Shown here: in pieces, positions 53,003-62,016 of the stretch
Layout of the letters: each line of letters starts with the position of its first letter
How positions within the stretch are numbered: position 1 is the first letter of the stretch
Origin: Rummeliibacillus sp. POC4
GTDB lineage: Bacteria > Bacillota > Bacilli > Bacillales_A > Planococcaceae
NCBI RefSeq assembly: GCF_003576525.1
Contig: NZ_QWUA01000002.1
Location: 1 to 64,000 of the forward strand
Direction of reading: 5' to 3'
Length of the DNA: 64,000 nt
Program-made: the position numbers and the translations under genes
Notes under the pieces: model-generated
What the model was told of the DNA's origin: nothing
The model's database searches: none
What the model saw: only the letters and a program-made list of their open reading frames with translations

Positions 53003-53284
53003 GTGCACGAACATATTCGCAATCGATGTCTAAAACTTGGTTTAATGCTTAAAGAGTCGCAACAGACTGTGAGAGCCTTAGCGCAAAAAACAGGTTACTC
53101 CAAGAGTACCATCCATAAGGATCTTACAGAAAGATTGTCACAAGTAAACGAGGAGTTAGCAAAAGAGGTAAGTGAAATACTGGCTTACCACAAATCCATC
53201 CGTCATATTCGCGGAGGAGAGGCAACACGCCAAAAATGGCTTTCTCGTAATGCAGAAAAAAAGACACCCTCGCATTTAGAATAG
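53003..53284 (+). CDS. spoIIID: Sporulation transcription factor SpoIIID
   Basis: A 93-residue DNA-binding regulator of mother-cell genes. The helix-turn-helix (TVRALAQKTGYSKSTIHKDL, about residues 22-41) and the basic region YHKSIRHIRGGEAT (about 62-75) match B. subtilis SpoIIID. GTG 53003 follows AAAGGAAGAG. The terminator stem overlaps its last codons. Confidence 0.95.
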   Translation: MHEHIRNRCLKLGLMLKESQQTVRALAQKTGYSKSTIHKDLTERLSQVNEELAKEVSEILAYHKSIRHIRGGEATRQKWLSRNAEKKTPSHLE

Positions 53285-53300
53285 TGAGGGTGTCTTTTTT
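53256..53300 (+). terminator. Terminator overlapping the end of spoIIID
   Basis: AAAAAGACACCCTC pairs with GAGGGTGTCTTTTTT; the stem begins about 20 bases inside spoIIID and the stop codon lies in the loop. Confidence 0.9.
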
Positions 53301-53508
53301 GTCTTTTATTTTAAAAGAAGATTGCTAACGACAGTACTGAAATATTATATGTATGGGAATAATAAGTAAAAAGGCATATTTTATATATATAAATGCCTAT
53401 ATATTAAGGAAATATTAGATGTAATTAAATCAATGCTATGTTAAAATATTCTAGATACATATCGAATTTTTTAAGTAAGAATTGATAAGGAATGAAAGGG
53501 GAAAAAAC

Positions 53509-54510
53509 ATGTTTTCTAAAGATATTGGGATCGATTTAGGAACAGCAAATGTATTGATCCATTTAAAAGGTAAAGGAATCGTGTTAAACGAACCATCTGT
53601 TGTTGCAATCGATAAAAATACAAATAAAGTACTAGCTGTTGGAGAAGAAGCACGTAAGATGGTCGGTAGAACACCTGGGAACATAATCGCTATTCGCCCA
53701 TTAAAAGATGGCGTTATTGCCGATTTTGACGTAACAGAATCCATGTTAAGATACTTTATCAATAAATTAAATATCTCTGGTATTATGTCAAAACCACGTA
53801 TATTAATATGTTGCCCAACTAATATCACGAGTGTAGAGCAAAAAGCTATTCGTGAAGCAGCTGAAAAGTCAGGCGGACGAAATGTCTTCTTAGAAGAAGA
53901 GCCAAAAGTAGCAGCGATTGGCGCAGGAATGGATATATTCCAACCAAGCGGAAATATGGTAATCGATATTGGTGGTGGTACTACTGACGTAGCGGTATTG
54001 TCAATGGGTGATATCGTAACATCTGAATCCATCAAAGTCGCTGGTGACTTACTTGATAATGATATTTTGCAATATATTAAAAAAGAGTACAAGCTCTTAA
54101 TAGGCGAACGTACTGCAGAGAATATCAAAATTCAAATTGGTACCGTCTATCCTGAAGAACGAGATGAAAGCATGGAAATTCGCGGACGAGATCTCGTTAC
54201 AGGATTACCACGTATAATCGAAATTCATTCGCATGAAATTGAAAAAGCATTACATGAATCTGTTTCACTTATCGTGCAATCTGCAAAAAATGTTCTTGAA
54301 AAGACACCACCAGAATTATCAGCGGATATTATTGATCGCGGTGTAATGGTTACAGGTGGTGGTGCTTTACTTCATGGCTTAGATCATTTATTAACAGATG
54401 AACTAAAAGTACCGGTCTTTATCGCAGAAAATCCTATGAACTGTGTAGCTGTTGGAACAGGCGTATTGTTAGAAAATATTGATAAAACACCAAAGAGTCG
54501 AAAAAAATAA
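53509..54510 (+). CDS. mbl: MreB-like actin homologue Mbl
   Basis: A protein of about 333 residues polymerising under the membrane to guide sidewall synthesis. The phosphate loops are IGIDLGTANVLIH and VIDIGGGTTDVAVLS; VMVTGGGALLHGLDHLL is near the C-terminus. Position after spoIIID identifies it as Mbl rather than MreB. ATG 53509 follows AAAGGGG; the longer frame from 53482 is not needed. Confidence 0.93.
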   Translation: MFSKDIGIDLGTANVLIHLKGKGIVLNEPSVVAIDKNTNKVLAVGEEARKMVGRTPGNIIAIRPLKDGVIADFDVTESMLRYFINKLNISGIMSKPRILICCPTNITSVEQKAIREAAEKSGGRNVFLEEEPKVAAIGAGMDIFQPSGNMVIDIGGGTTDVAVLSMGDIVTSESIKVAGDLLDNDILQYIKKEYKLLIGERTAENIKIQIGTVYPEERDESMEIRGRDLVTGLPRIIEIHSHEIEKALHESVSLIVQSAKNVLEKTPPELSADIIDRGVMVTGGGALLHGLDHLLTDELKVPVFIAENPMNCVAVGTGVLLENIDKTPKSRKK

Positions 54511-54514
54511 CCGA

Positions 54515-54545
54515 AATAAAATAAGAATATAAATCTTATTTTATT
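54515..54545 (+). terminator. AT-rich hairpin after mbl
   Basis: AATAAAATAAGA (54515-54526) and TCTTATTTTATT (54534-54545) form a perfect 12-bp stem with a 7-base loop. The right arm is T-rich and ends next to the flhO ribosome site, so it could terminate or mask flhO translation. Confidence 0.5.
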
Positions 54546-54560
54546 GAAAGGATGAAAGCG

Positions 54561-55400
54561 ATGTTTCGTGGATTTTATACAGTTGCTTCAGGAATGATTG
54601 CACAACAGCGTCGTACTGAACTTTTATCAAACAATATCGCAAATGCAAACACACCTGGTTATAAAGCAGATCAATCTACCATCCGCTCATTTCCCAATAT
54701 GTTATTATCGCGTATTACAAAAAGTGGAACTGCTAATGTAGAAAACGGCTTTGAAGGTAGTTCATCTAAACAAATTGGTGCACTTGGAACAGGTGTTTAT
54801 ATGCAAGAAACATTACCAGATTATTCACAAGGACAAATTACTGAAACAGAGATTCCAACAGATGTAGCACTAGTAAATGGTAACTTACCAGTGAACGGTG
54901 AAACAGGAAAGCCTGGCGCTGTTTTTTACCGTCTTCAAAATCCAACAGGCGGAGAAGCGTACACCCGTAATGGCAACTTCACAATTGATGCTGCAGGTAA
55001 TTTAGTGAATGCTCAAGGGTATTATGTACTGTCAGATCAAGGCAAGAAAATTACACTACAAAGTGAAGATTTCCAAATTACAGAAGACGGCTCAATTATG
55101 GAAAATGGGCAACAGGTAGCACTCTTAGGCGTATCTTATTCAGCACAACCAGATACATTGGCAAAGCGTGATACTGGATTATACTACACAAGTGATGGAC
55201 AACCACTTCCATCCGCTTATAACGTAAATAATGTTAGCTTTTCTGTAAAACAAGGTTACACAGAACGTTCGAACGTTGATGCAGCTCGTACAATGACCGA
55301 TATGATGACCGCTTATAGGGCCTTTGAAGCAAACCAAAAAATACTACAAGCGTACGATAAAAGTATGGATAAAGCTGCAAACGAAATTGGCAAAGTATAA
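54561..55400 (+). CDS. flhO: Flagellar hook-basal body rod protein FlhO
   Basis: A 279-residue FlgF/FlgG-like distal rod protein. The N-terminal LLSNNIANANTPGYKAD motif is the flagellar rod hallmark; the C-terminal SNVDAARTMTDMMTAYRAFEANQK is the matching helix. ATG 54561 follows GAAAGGA; ATG 54552 would overlap the box. It pairs with flhP, as in B. subtilis after mbl. Confidence 0.92.
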   Translation: MFRGFYTVASGMIAQQRRTELLSNNIANANTPGYKADQSTIRSFPNMLLSRITKSGTANVENGFEGSSSKQIGALGTGVYMQETLPDYSQGQITETEIPTDVALVNGNLPVNGETGKPGAVFYRLQNPTGGEAYTRNGNFTIDAAGNLVNAQGYYVLSDQGKKITLQSEDFQITEDGSIMENGQQVALLGVSYSAQPDTLAKRDTGLYYTSDGQPLPSAYNVNNVSFSVKQGYTERSNVDAARTMTDMMTAYRAFEANQKILQAYDKSMDKAANEIGKV

Positions 55401-55472
55401 TATCTACTCTGCTAAAACAGCAAGCTAGTACCGTAGATTTAGTATTTTGGGTTACTTAGGAGGTTTACGTAA

Positions 55473-56312
55473 ATGATACGTACAATGATTTCGGCTTCAA
55501 ATACAATGTCACAACTACAACAACAGTTGGATACAATCGGTAACAATATGGCAAATAGCAATACACATGGCTTCAAAGCAAAGGAAGCTAAATTTGGCGA
55601 ATTGCTATACCAAGAATTTAAAAACGATGAAGAAGACAAAACAAAGCGACAATCACCAGTCGGTATTCGTATAGGTGTGGGAGCTCGTTTAGCTCAGGCA
55701 CAATTGAATACAAAACAAGGTGGCCTTCAACAAACAAATCGTGCACTCGACTTTGCATTTACAAAAGAAAACCAATATTTTAATGTGTTGATGCCAGATG
55801 GTAAAAATGGCACAAAAACAGCTTATACAAGACAAGGCGACTTTTATCTTTCGCCTATAAAAAACGGTAATGTAATGCTAGTCAATACAGATGGCTATCC
55901 AGTAACAGATGCCAATGGTAATGCCATCGTGTTGAAAGATGGGGCAAAAGACTTTGCTGTTTCGGAGGACGGAACGCTAAATGTTCAGTATAATAATAAT
56001 ACAAGCGTCAAAATTGAAATGGGTATCACACAGATTAAAAAGCCTCAATTGATGGAACATATATCTGATACATATATTGGATTGCCTAATAATTTTAATC
56101 AATTGGGTGTTACAAGAGCTGATGTTTTGCAAAACTTACAAGGTGCAAATCGTACACAAATAGGTATGCAAAATGGTAGCCTTGAAATGTCTAACGTAGA
56201 TATTTCAAAAGAAATGACAGAACTTATTAATACTCAACGCTCTTATCAATTCAACGCTCGAACGATAACGATGGCCGATCAAATGATGGGACTAGTTAAC
56301 GGAATAAGATAA
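55473..56312 (+). CDS. flhP: Flagellar hook-basal body rod protein FlhP
   Basis: A 279-residue rod protein paralogous to FlhO. The N-terminal LDTIGNNMANSNTHGFKAKE and the C-terminal SNVDISKEMTELINTQRSYQ are typical. ATG 55473 follows TAGGAGG. Together with flhO it forms a small flagellar unit outside the main fla/che operon. Confidence 0.92.
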   Translation: MIRTMISASNTMSQLQQQLDTIGNNMANSNTHGFKAKEAKFGELLYQEFKNDEEDKTKRQSPVGIRIGVGARLAQAQLNTKQGGLQQTNRALDFAFTKENQYFNVLMPDGKNGTKTAYTRQGDFYLSPIKNGNVMLVNTDGYPVTDANGNAIVLKDGAKDFAVSEDGTLNVQYNNNTSVKIEMGITQIKKPQLMEHISDTYIGLPNNFNQLGVTRADVLQNLQGANRTQIGMQNGSLEMSNVDISKEMTELINTQRSYQFNARTITMADQMMGLVNGIR

Positions 56313-56339
56313 GTAATTGTTTATAGAGGAGATTATGTA

Positions 56340-56636
56340 ATGACAAATAATTCAACTGAACAGAGAACTGAAAAACCAACACCGCAACCGCGTACTCGCA
56401 GAGAAGCAAAGCAAAATAAAGAACTTGCTGATGAACGTATAGGTGGAAAATGGATCTCATCAAGCCTTTTTTCAATCAGTCTCCGAATCATCATTGTAGT
56501 TGTATTACTTGTCATTGCAGCATTTGCTGGTTCGGCGATTGGTTATGGTGTCATTGGTGATGGGAATCCGCTAAGCGTACTAAACCCAGCAACATGGCAA
56601 CATATGCTTGATATTATGAATGGCAAACAATCCTAA
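56340..56636 (+). CDS. EpuA-like small membrane protein
   Basis: A 98-residue protein with a charged N-terminus rich in Thr, Arg, Glu and Lys (to about residue 38), one membrane segment (about 47-71) and a short tail with [15 protein letters not shown]. It resembles the family often labelled DNA-directed RNA polymerase subunit beta or EpuA in Firmicutes genomes; there is no evidence here for a polymerase role. It lies 28 bases after flhP and 21 before fabZ. Function is unknown. Confidence 0.72.
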   Translation: MTNNSTEQRTEKPTPQPRTRREAKQNKELADERIGGKWISSSLFSISLRIIIVVVLLVIAAFAGSAIGYGVIGDGNPLSVLNPATWQHMLDIMNGKQS

Positions 56637-56656
56637 TAAGCAATAGGGGGAAGAAA

Positions 56657-57100
56657 ATGCTAACTGTAGATCAAATTCAAAAAATACTTCCGCATCGTTA
56701 TCCTTTTCTTTTAGTGGACCGTATTATTGAAATCGAAGAGGGGAAACGAGCTGTAGGTATTAAAAACGTTTCTATAAACGAACCATTTTTCACTGGCCAT
56801 TTCCCTGGATATCCAGTAATGCCAGGTGTACTAATTATTGAGGCAATGGCGCAAGTTGGTGGGGTAGCACTACTAAAATCGGAAAAATTCCAAGGCCATT
56901 TAGCGTTTCTAACAGGTGTTGATAACGCACGCTTTAAACGCCAAGTAACACCAGGAGATCAACTTCATATTGAAGTTGAGTTTACAAAACTTCGCGGTGT
57001 TATGGGAAAAGGTCATGGTAAAGTAACAGTAGATGGTGAGCTTGTGAGCGAAGCAGATATTCTTTTTGCAATTGGACCAGCTCAACAAAACGAAGACTAA
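56657..57100 (+). CDS. fabZ: (3R)-hydroxyacyl-ACP dehydratase FabZ
   Basis: A 147-residue hotdog-fold enzyme of fatty-acid elongation. [14 protein letters not shown] starts the fold; the catalytic pair is His48 in [11 protein letters not shown] and Glu62 in IIEAMAQ. ATG 56657 follows AGGGGGAAG. A terminator follows. Confidence 0.95.
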   Translation: MLTVDQIQKILPHRYPFLLVDRIIEIEEGKRAVGIKNVSINEPFFTGHFPGYPVMPGVLIIEAMAQVGGVALLKSEKFQGHLAFLTGVDNARFKRQVTPGDQLHIEVEFTKLRGVMGKGHGKVTVDGELVSEADILFAIGPAQQNED

Positions 57101-57108
57101 TAAATGAT

Positions 57109-57144
57109 ACCGTTTCGAACATACTAAGTTTGAAGCGGTTTTTT
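57109..57144 (+). terminator. Terminator after fabZ
   Basis: ACCGTTTCGAAC (57109-57120) pairs with GTTTGAAGCGGT (57128-57139), with G-T wobbles, then TTTTT. Confidence 0.82.
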
Positions 57145-57309
57145 ATTTGGCAAGATTAAATGTTGAAATTTGTTCTTATAATGATGCCCATAATAACTAA
57201 AATCATTTATCAATTTTCAGGATAGTTTCATTTTTTTCGCGCATCCTATTTTTTGAATCGCACACAGCGTGTAGTGATTTAAAAAATATGATGGAAGGAG
57301 GAAATAAAA

Positions 57310-57621
57310 ATGTGGAAGCAGTCAGCTGCGATCTTACTTTTTTCCGGACTTTTATTGGTAGGATGTAACAATAAAGCCGTCGAGGATACTCGTACAGAAA
57401 CACCTATGGAAGATACAAATAGAGGTGTTAACGAAGGTGTTACTGATGATGGCATCACTAATGATGGTGTAAATGATAGTGTGAATCATCCTGTTGAACG
57501 AGGTATCAACGAAGGTGTCAATGACATTGAAAATGGCGTCAATGATGTAACAGATGACGTTAAACGTGGTGTCAATGATGTTACTGATAATAACGGCGTA
57601 ATGGATAATAACAAAAGATAA
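57310..57621 (+). CDS. Lipoprotein with GVND-type repeats
   Basis: A 103-residue secreted lipoprotein. The lipobox LLVGC puts the lipidated cysteine at residue 19. The mature part is low-complexity and acidic, with repeated G-V/I-N-D/E units (RGVNEGV, DGVNDSV, RGINEGV, ENGVNDV, RGVNDV). No enzyme domain is seen and I do not recognise the family. ATG 57310 follows GGAAGGAGG. It has its own terminator and no operon partner. Confidence 0.75.
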   Translation: MWKQSAAILLFSGLLLVGCNNKAVEDTRTETPMEDTNRGVNEGVTDDGITNDGVNDSVNHPVERGINEGVNDIENGVNDVTDDVKRGVNDVTDNNGVMDNNKR

Positions 57622-57661
57622 AAAAACTTAGCATATCCAATCTAGGATATGCTAAGTTTTT
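57622..57661 (+). terminator. Bidirectional terminator between the lipoprotein gene and ywpF
   Basis: AAAAACTTAGCATATCC pairs perfectly with GGATATGCTAAGTTTTT. The symmetrical A and T ends serve the plus-strand lipoprotein gene and the minus-strand ywpF, whose stop touches it. Confidence 0.92.
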
Positions 57662-58106
57662 ATTTTTTGGTTTGAGTCGAACTCTTTAATCGCGGTCTCG
57701 TTCGCATATCGGATTTGAATTTTTCAAGAAGCTCATTTCCCTTTAATCCTTGTTCAACAAGTTCTAAAAGTAATTGTTCGGCGTATTGACGTCGACCTGA
57801 ATTTAAAGTTCCCTTTAATAATACCGAAACATGCTTATGATCTGGCATTTCGATGATGTCTTGAACAACTACTCGAAAAGTTGCAGGCTCATTATCTGGA
57901 TAAGAAATTACAGCACGTACATTTAAAATAGTATCTGTCCCTTTATAAGGGGCAAAGTCAGTGGCATATTGTCGATCTATATACATCTCTAAAATCCAAG
58001 ATTTATGACTACTCTCTTGATTAATAATGATTCCATCGGTTAGTGGGTAGGATTGTAATTTTTCATCTTTCAATAGTTCCAACGACAACATTTTAAATGT
58101 CTTCAC
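57660..58106 (-). CDS. YwpF-like protein
   Basis: A 148-residue protein of the YwpF family; KTFKMLSLELL at the N-terminus, and SWILEMYIDRQYATDF in the middle. Start GTG 58106 follows AGGTGAG on the minus strand. B. subtilis ywpF is also close to ssbB (ywpH). No domain of known function; predicted cytoplasmic. Confidence 0.78.
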   Translation of the reverse strand: MKTFKMLSLELLKDEKLQSYPLTDGIIINQESSHKSWILEMYIDRQYATDFAPYKGTDTILNVRAVISYPDNEPATFRVVVQDIIEMPDHKHVSVLLKGTLNSGRRQYAEQLLLELVEQGLKGNELLEKFKSDMRTRPRLKSSTQTKK

Positions 58107-58169
58107 TGAATGAACTCACCTAGCTTTCGACCAATTTTTTTAATAATTATAACATATAAAAAATTAGCT

Positions 58170-58182
58170 AAAATAGTATTTT
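58170..58182. promoter_or_regulatory. Isolated AT-box (ComK-type)
   Basis: AAAA-TAGTA-TTTT fits the ComK AT-box AAAA-N5-TTTT exactly. It lies 63 bases before the box pair at 58246 and 64 bases upstream of ywpF on the other strand. Alone it is weak evidence. Confidence 0.35.
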
Positions 58183-58245
58183 GCATAGTTTTTGTAAATT
58201 AAGAAACCTAATAATGGCGCAATTTACAACAAAATGTGTGCTTTT

Positions 58246-58289
58246 AAAACGCAATTTTGTACATAAAAAGAAGTACAAAATCATTATTT
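58246..58289 (+). promoter_or_regulatory. Putative ComK-binding K-box upstream of ssbB
   Basis: AAAA-CGCAA-TTTT (58246-58258) and AAAA-TCATT-ATTT (58277-58289, one mismatch) are two AT-boxes separated by 18 bases, one of the three spacings used by ComK. In B. subtilis, ssbB (ywpH) is a ComK target. Binding here is inferred. Confidence 0.65.
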
Positions 58290-58296
58290 CGCCATT

Positions 58297-58325
58297 TTGC
58301 GCAAAATACGCAATGTCATTATGAT
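58297..58325 (+). promoter_or_regulatory. SigA promoter of ssbB
   Basis: TTGCGC (58297-58302), 17-base spacer, TATGAT (58320-58325). It begins seven bases after the second AT-box, the usual position for ComK activation. Confidence 0.7.
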
Positions 58326-58356
58326 ATGGATAAGTTAGAAGAAAGGAGGTGACAGC

Positions 58357-58809
58357 TTGAACCAAGTTGCCCTTGTTGGACGGATTACAAAAGATCCGGA
58401 ATTACGACAATTATCAGAAGGGAGGGTGCAAACCAGTTTTATCATAGCAGTCAATCGAAATTACAAAAATGCTCATGGAGAGATTGATGCAGATTTCGTC
58501 CCATGCTCTGTTTGGGGTAAACTAGCTACAAATGTAGTGAAGTATTGCGGTAAAGGCTCACTAATTGGGGTTGGAGGCCGACTGCAAACAAGGTCCTACG
58601 AGCGTGATGATGGAAAAAGAGTCTTTGTCGTTGAAGTAGTTGCTGAAGAGATACGCTTTTTAGCATTAAAAGAACGTGAGGATAAAGGTGTTCAAAAAAC
58701 ATCAGAACAAAAAGAACAGACAACTTTGCAAACAACATCTGGGCAATCTCAAGAAATTCCAGAAGGTTTTGTATTACCAAAAGAAGAAGCAAGTTTACCA
58801 ATAGGATAA
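58357..58809 (+). CDS. ssbB: Single-stranded DNA-binding protein SsbB (YwpH)
   Basis: A 150-residue OB-fold SSB. The fold runs from NQVALVGRITKDPEL to VEVVAEEIRFL (about residues 2-107); the C-terminal part is Gln/Thr/Ser-rich and ends ASLPIG, without the acidic DDDLPF tip of housekeeping SSBs. That makes it the competence-type SsbB. TTG 58357 is preceded by AAAGGAGGTGA, an almost perfect anti-16S match. The ComK-like boxes upstream fit a role in transformation. Confidence 0.88.
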   Translation: MNQVALVGRITKDPELRQLSEGRVQTSFIIAVNRNYKNAHGEIDADFVPCSVWGKLATNVVKYCGKGSLIGVGGRLQTRSYERDDGKRVFVVEVVAEEIRFLALKEREDKGVQKTSEQKEQTTLQTTSGQSQEIPEGFVLPKEEASLPIG

Positions 58810-59190
58810 AGTAATCATATCCTATCAAATTCTAATGTTTGTCAGAAACATAGTTAGTACAGCAAATCCTACTGGAAAGACCGCGCCAATAGGTTTGATG
58901 AATTGATCCAAATAAATTAACCAATCGATCATCCTATGGAACAATTCAAAAATTGCTGTATAAATAACAAAATTCGTTATGTACAGCATACATAACGAAA
59001 ATATGTAGTTGTAATATAAGAGAATAGTATATTTGGGGATATACTATTCAAGATGAAAAGGCGTTTTAAAACTTTGTCTATGGGGTAACAAGCGGATGAA
59101 GTCATCATAGCATGACTTTATCTGTACATAATCGCTTAATCAATGATGATAGAAGAGTGTTTTAAATGTGGCTATAAACAATCTCTTTAA
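58810..59190. other. Gene-poor stretch with three perfect palindromes
   Basis: Three inverted repeats lie in 150 bases: TTCGTTATGTA-CAGCA-TACATAACGAA (58973-58999), GAATAGTATAT-TTGGGG-ATATACTATTC (59022-59049) and AAGTCAT-CATAGC-ATGACTT (59099-59118). A minus-strand 54-codon frame (58825-58989, hydrophobic, ATG inside the first palindrome) has no ribosome site and is not called as a gene. Confidence 0.6.
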
Positions 59191-59237
59191 ACAAAAAAGT
59201 AGTTGAATAAGGAATATGATTCCCATTCAACTACTTT
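59191..59237 (-). terminator. Terminator of the SNF2 operon
   Basis: AAAGTAGTTGAAT (59196-59208) pairs with ATTCAACTACTTT (59225-59237). Read on the minus strand the stem is followed by TTTTTTGTTT. Confidence 0.88.
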
Positions 59238-59241
59238 CCTT

Positions 59242-62016
59242 CTAAAAGTTAAAAGATAACAAATCCATAATTTCTTCGTCTTTTAATTCTGTGATCCATT
59301 GACTGGATTGAATTAGTTCTTCTGATAGTGCTTGTTTTTCAGACAGCAAAGTATCAATTTTCTCTTCGATAGTTCCTGTCGTAATAAATTTATGAACATG
59401 GACAAATTGCGTTTGCCCAATACGGTATGCACGGTCAGTTGCCTGGTTTTCAACAGCTGGATTCCACCAACGATCGGCATGAAGGACATGGTTTGCCGCA
59501 GTTAAGTTCAGACCAGTACCTCCAGCTTTTAATGATAGGATGAATATAGGGAATTCTCCTTTTTGGAATGATTCCACGAAATAATCACGCTGCTGTTTCG
59601 GCATACTACCTGTCAAAAATGGTACATCAATATCATATAGCTCAGATAAACAATGTTGTAGTAGATGACCCATTCCAATATATTGTGTGAAGATTAAACA
59701 CTGTTCTTGATTGTTGGCGATATCAGATGCAAGTGAGACAATTCGCTCTAGTTTCTCTGAACGGCTAAGCATCTCTTTAGCCCCTTCGAATGGTTCTTTT
59801 AAATAGAGGGCAGGGTGATTACAAAGCTGTTTTAACTTACTAAGCATTTTCAAGATAAGACCTTTTCGTTCAAACCCAGATAATGTCTGCAACTTTTGCA
59901 TCGTTTCTTGTATAAAACTTTCATAAAGAACAGCCTGTTCCTCAGTTAGTGGACAATACTCTCTTTGCTCAAGTTTGTCAGGTAAATTCAACATAAGAGC
60001 AGGATCTCGTTTTGTACGACGCAATAAGAACGGTTGAATTTTCTTTCGTAATCGTTCTTTATGGCTTTCTGATTCATCGCGTTCAATTGGAGCAATATAT
60101 TCTTCTTGGAAGCGAGAAAAACTACCTAAATAACCTCTATAGATAAAGTCGAAAATAGCCCAAAGCTCTGATAATCGGTTCTCAACAGGTGTTCCTGTTA
60201 AAGCTATATTATGTCGGCCATGAAGCCTTCTGATAGCCTTAGATTGTTTCGTATGCATATTTTTAATATTTTGGGCCTCATCAAGAGTAATATTCGTCCA
60301 ATCATGATTTTCAAGCATATCGACATCTTGTGTAATCGTCCCGTACGTAGACAAGACAACTTGAGGTCGTTCTTTATCTATAAATTTATCAAAAGCGACA
60401 TCCTTTAAACGGTTTGAACCATAATGTAAATATACCTTTAAAGAAGGAGCAAAACGCTCTAATTCCTTTTGCCAGTTTCCAAGTACAGATGTAGGGCAAA
60501 TGATAAGTGTAGGCGGAGCATCATTTTCATGATCATATACATGAAGTAAGTAAGATATCAGCTGAACGGTTTTGCCAAGCCCCATATCATCAGCTAAGCA
60601 AGCTCCAAAGTTTTGATCACGCATAAAGACTAACCATTCAAATCCTTCTTGTTGATAAGGACGCAAAGAAGCTTGTAAATGATCAGAAACTTTAATAGCA
60701 GGCATACCCTTCTTATCAACCAACGTTTGTACATAGTCACGAAGAGATTGTTGCATTTCAAATTGGAAGAAAGGATCATCTCGGTCATCATCTTCCTCTT
60801 CTTCATCTGGAATAGTAAGCTCCTCTGGTAACTCTTGGAATAATAAATCTTTAACTGTCCAATTTTCATTTTCTGCTCGATCCATCAATTTTTGAATTTC
60901 TTGCATCCAAGCAGCGTCGACTTTTACCCATTCAGTACCAGCTCGTATAAACTCACGATTATCATTCACCATTTGTTGGAACTGTTCAACTGAAATCTCT
61001 TGACCATTTAACGAAAGCTTCCAATCAAACGTTAAAATCTCTTGTAAACCAGCAGCAGACTTATAATTAGAGGCAGTATTTGCACTGGCACGAACTTTAA
61101 TACGAGAATCTTTGAGATCCTTGAGCCATCCGGGAAGTACAATCTCAAAGCCTAGAGCTTGTAGACGAGCAAAATCTATGCGCAAAAATTCTCGTACTTC
61201 AGGATCTTTCAAGTTTACAGAAAGAAAATATTCTGCACTGACGTCTTTCATATAATCATGACTACGCAATAACCCAATTACTTGTTGTTGAAGTTGCTTA
61301 ATCCCTTCTGCTTGTTGGACCCATTTTTCGGGTAATGCATTTTCAATTGGGAGTCTTCTTTTTCGCATAGGTGGAGCCCAATAGTTAGCACTTTTTTTAT
61401 TTCGAATAACGGTCTCAAGGAACCACTCTTCTTGATTTTCTCCGGGTTCCCGTAAACGTAAGCCAACAAACACTGCATCATCAACTTTTTTCGGCTTAAT
61501 CGGCCAACCGCCATTGCGGAAGAAAGGAAGGAGAGAAGGTAAATCATGTATAGTTAATCCTGCTCCTAATAGCTTTTGAATAATCGCCATTTGCAGTAGT
61601 TCTTTCACCTGATCATCGATTGATAAATCGATTGTAAAATCATCTTCTCCAACAGAGATATTTTTCCACAGATCTTTGCTATACCAATATTTAGAAGCAT
61701 TAGCAGAAGCGTTTAACCAATTATTTGAGTTTTCATCAATGCCAACGTACGAAATGAATGGATGTTTATTTTCATCTGAAAACAATTCCACCATTTCAAG
61801 TGGTGAAAGGCTAATAGTATACGATGTATGATTTGCTGTAAGACCATAAAAAGCAGGTTCGTATTGAAAGAAAAGAAAGGATAGCCATTCAGTTGCAAGT
61901 AATGGCGAACCATTCTGATCGTGTGCTTGCAAAGAAAAGGATTGTCCGGATTCAGTTTCTACACTAAGAGAGATTGTTTTTAAAAAAGTATCCGGTACTG
62001 TTGCATTCATAGTCAT
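59242..62016 (-). CDS. SNF2-family DEAD/DEAH helicase (YwqA-like)
   Basis: A 924-residue Swi2/Snf2-type ATPase. The N-terminal 440 residues form the bacterial SNF2-associated region, ending in an acidic spacer (403-415). Walker A is DDMGLGKT (476-483), DEAQ at 579-582, TGTPVEN (607-613), and DRAYRIGQT is motif VI. Such proteins move along double-stranded DNA and remodel protein-DNA complexes. ATG 62016 overlaps the stop of the SWIM gene (ATGA). The pair is equivalent to ywqA-ywqB of B. subtilis. Confidence 0.92.
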   Translation of the reverse strand: MTMNATVPDTFLKTISLSVETESGQSFSLQAHDQNGSPLLATEWLSFLFFQYEPAFYGLTANHTSYTISLSPLEMVELFSDENKHPFISYVGIDENSNNWLNASANASKYWYSKDLWKNISVGEDDFTIDLSIDDQVKELLQMAIIQKLLGAGLTIHDLPSLLPFFRNGGWPIKPKKVDDAVFVGLRLREPGENQEEWFLETVIRNKKSANYWAPPMRKRRLPIENALPEKWVQQAEGIKQLQQQVIGLLRSHDYMKDVSAEYFLSVNLKDPEVREFLRIDFARLQALGFEIVLPGWLKDLKDSRIKVRASANTASNYKSAAGLQEILTFDWKLSLNGQEISVEQFQQMVNDNREFIRAGTEWVKVDAAWMQEIQKLMDRAENENWTVKDLLFQELPEELTIPDEEEEDDDRDDPFFQFEMQQSLRDYVQTLVDKKGMPAIKVSDHLQASLRPYQQEGFEWLVFMRDQNFGACLADDMGLGKTVQLISYLLHVYDHENDAPPTLIICPTSVLGNWQKELERFAPSLKVYLHYGSNRLKDVAFDKFIDKERPQVVLSTYGTITQDVDMLENHDWTNITLDEAQNIKNMHTKQSKAIRRLHGRHNIALTGTPVENRLSELWAIFDFIYRGYLGSFSRFQEEYIAPIERDESESHKERLRKKIQPFLLRRTKRDPALMLNLPDKLEQREYCPLTEEQAVLYESFIQETMQKLQTLSGFERKGLILKMLSKLKQLCNHPALYLKEPFEGAKEMLSRSEKLERIVSLASDIANNQEQCLIFTQYIGMGHLLQHCLSELYDIDVPFLTGSMPKQQRDYFVESFQKGEFPIFILSLKAGGTGLNLTAANHVLHADRWWNPAVENQATDRAYRIGQTQFVHVHKFITTGTIEEKIDTLLSEKQALSEELIQSSQWITELKDEEIMDLLSFNF

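Noticed and set aside
58825-58989. 54-codon hydrophobic minus-strand ORF
   Set aside because: There is no ribosome site and its ATG lies inside a palindrome; kept only as a remark in the intergenic entry.
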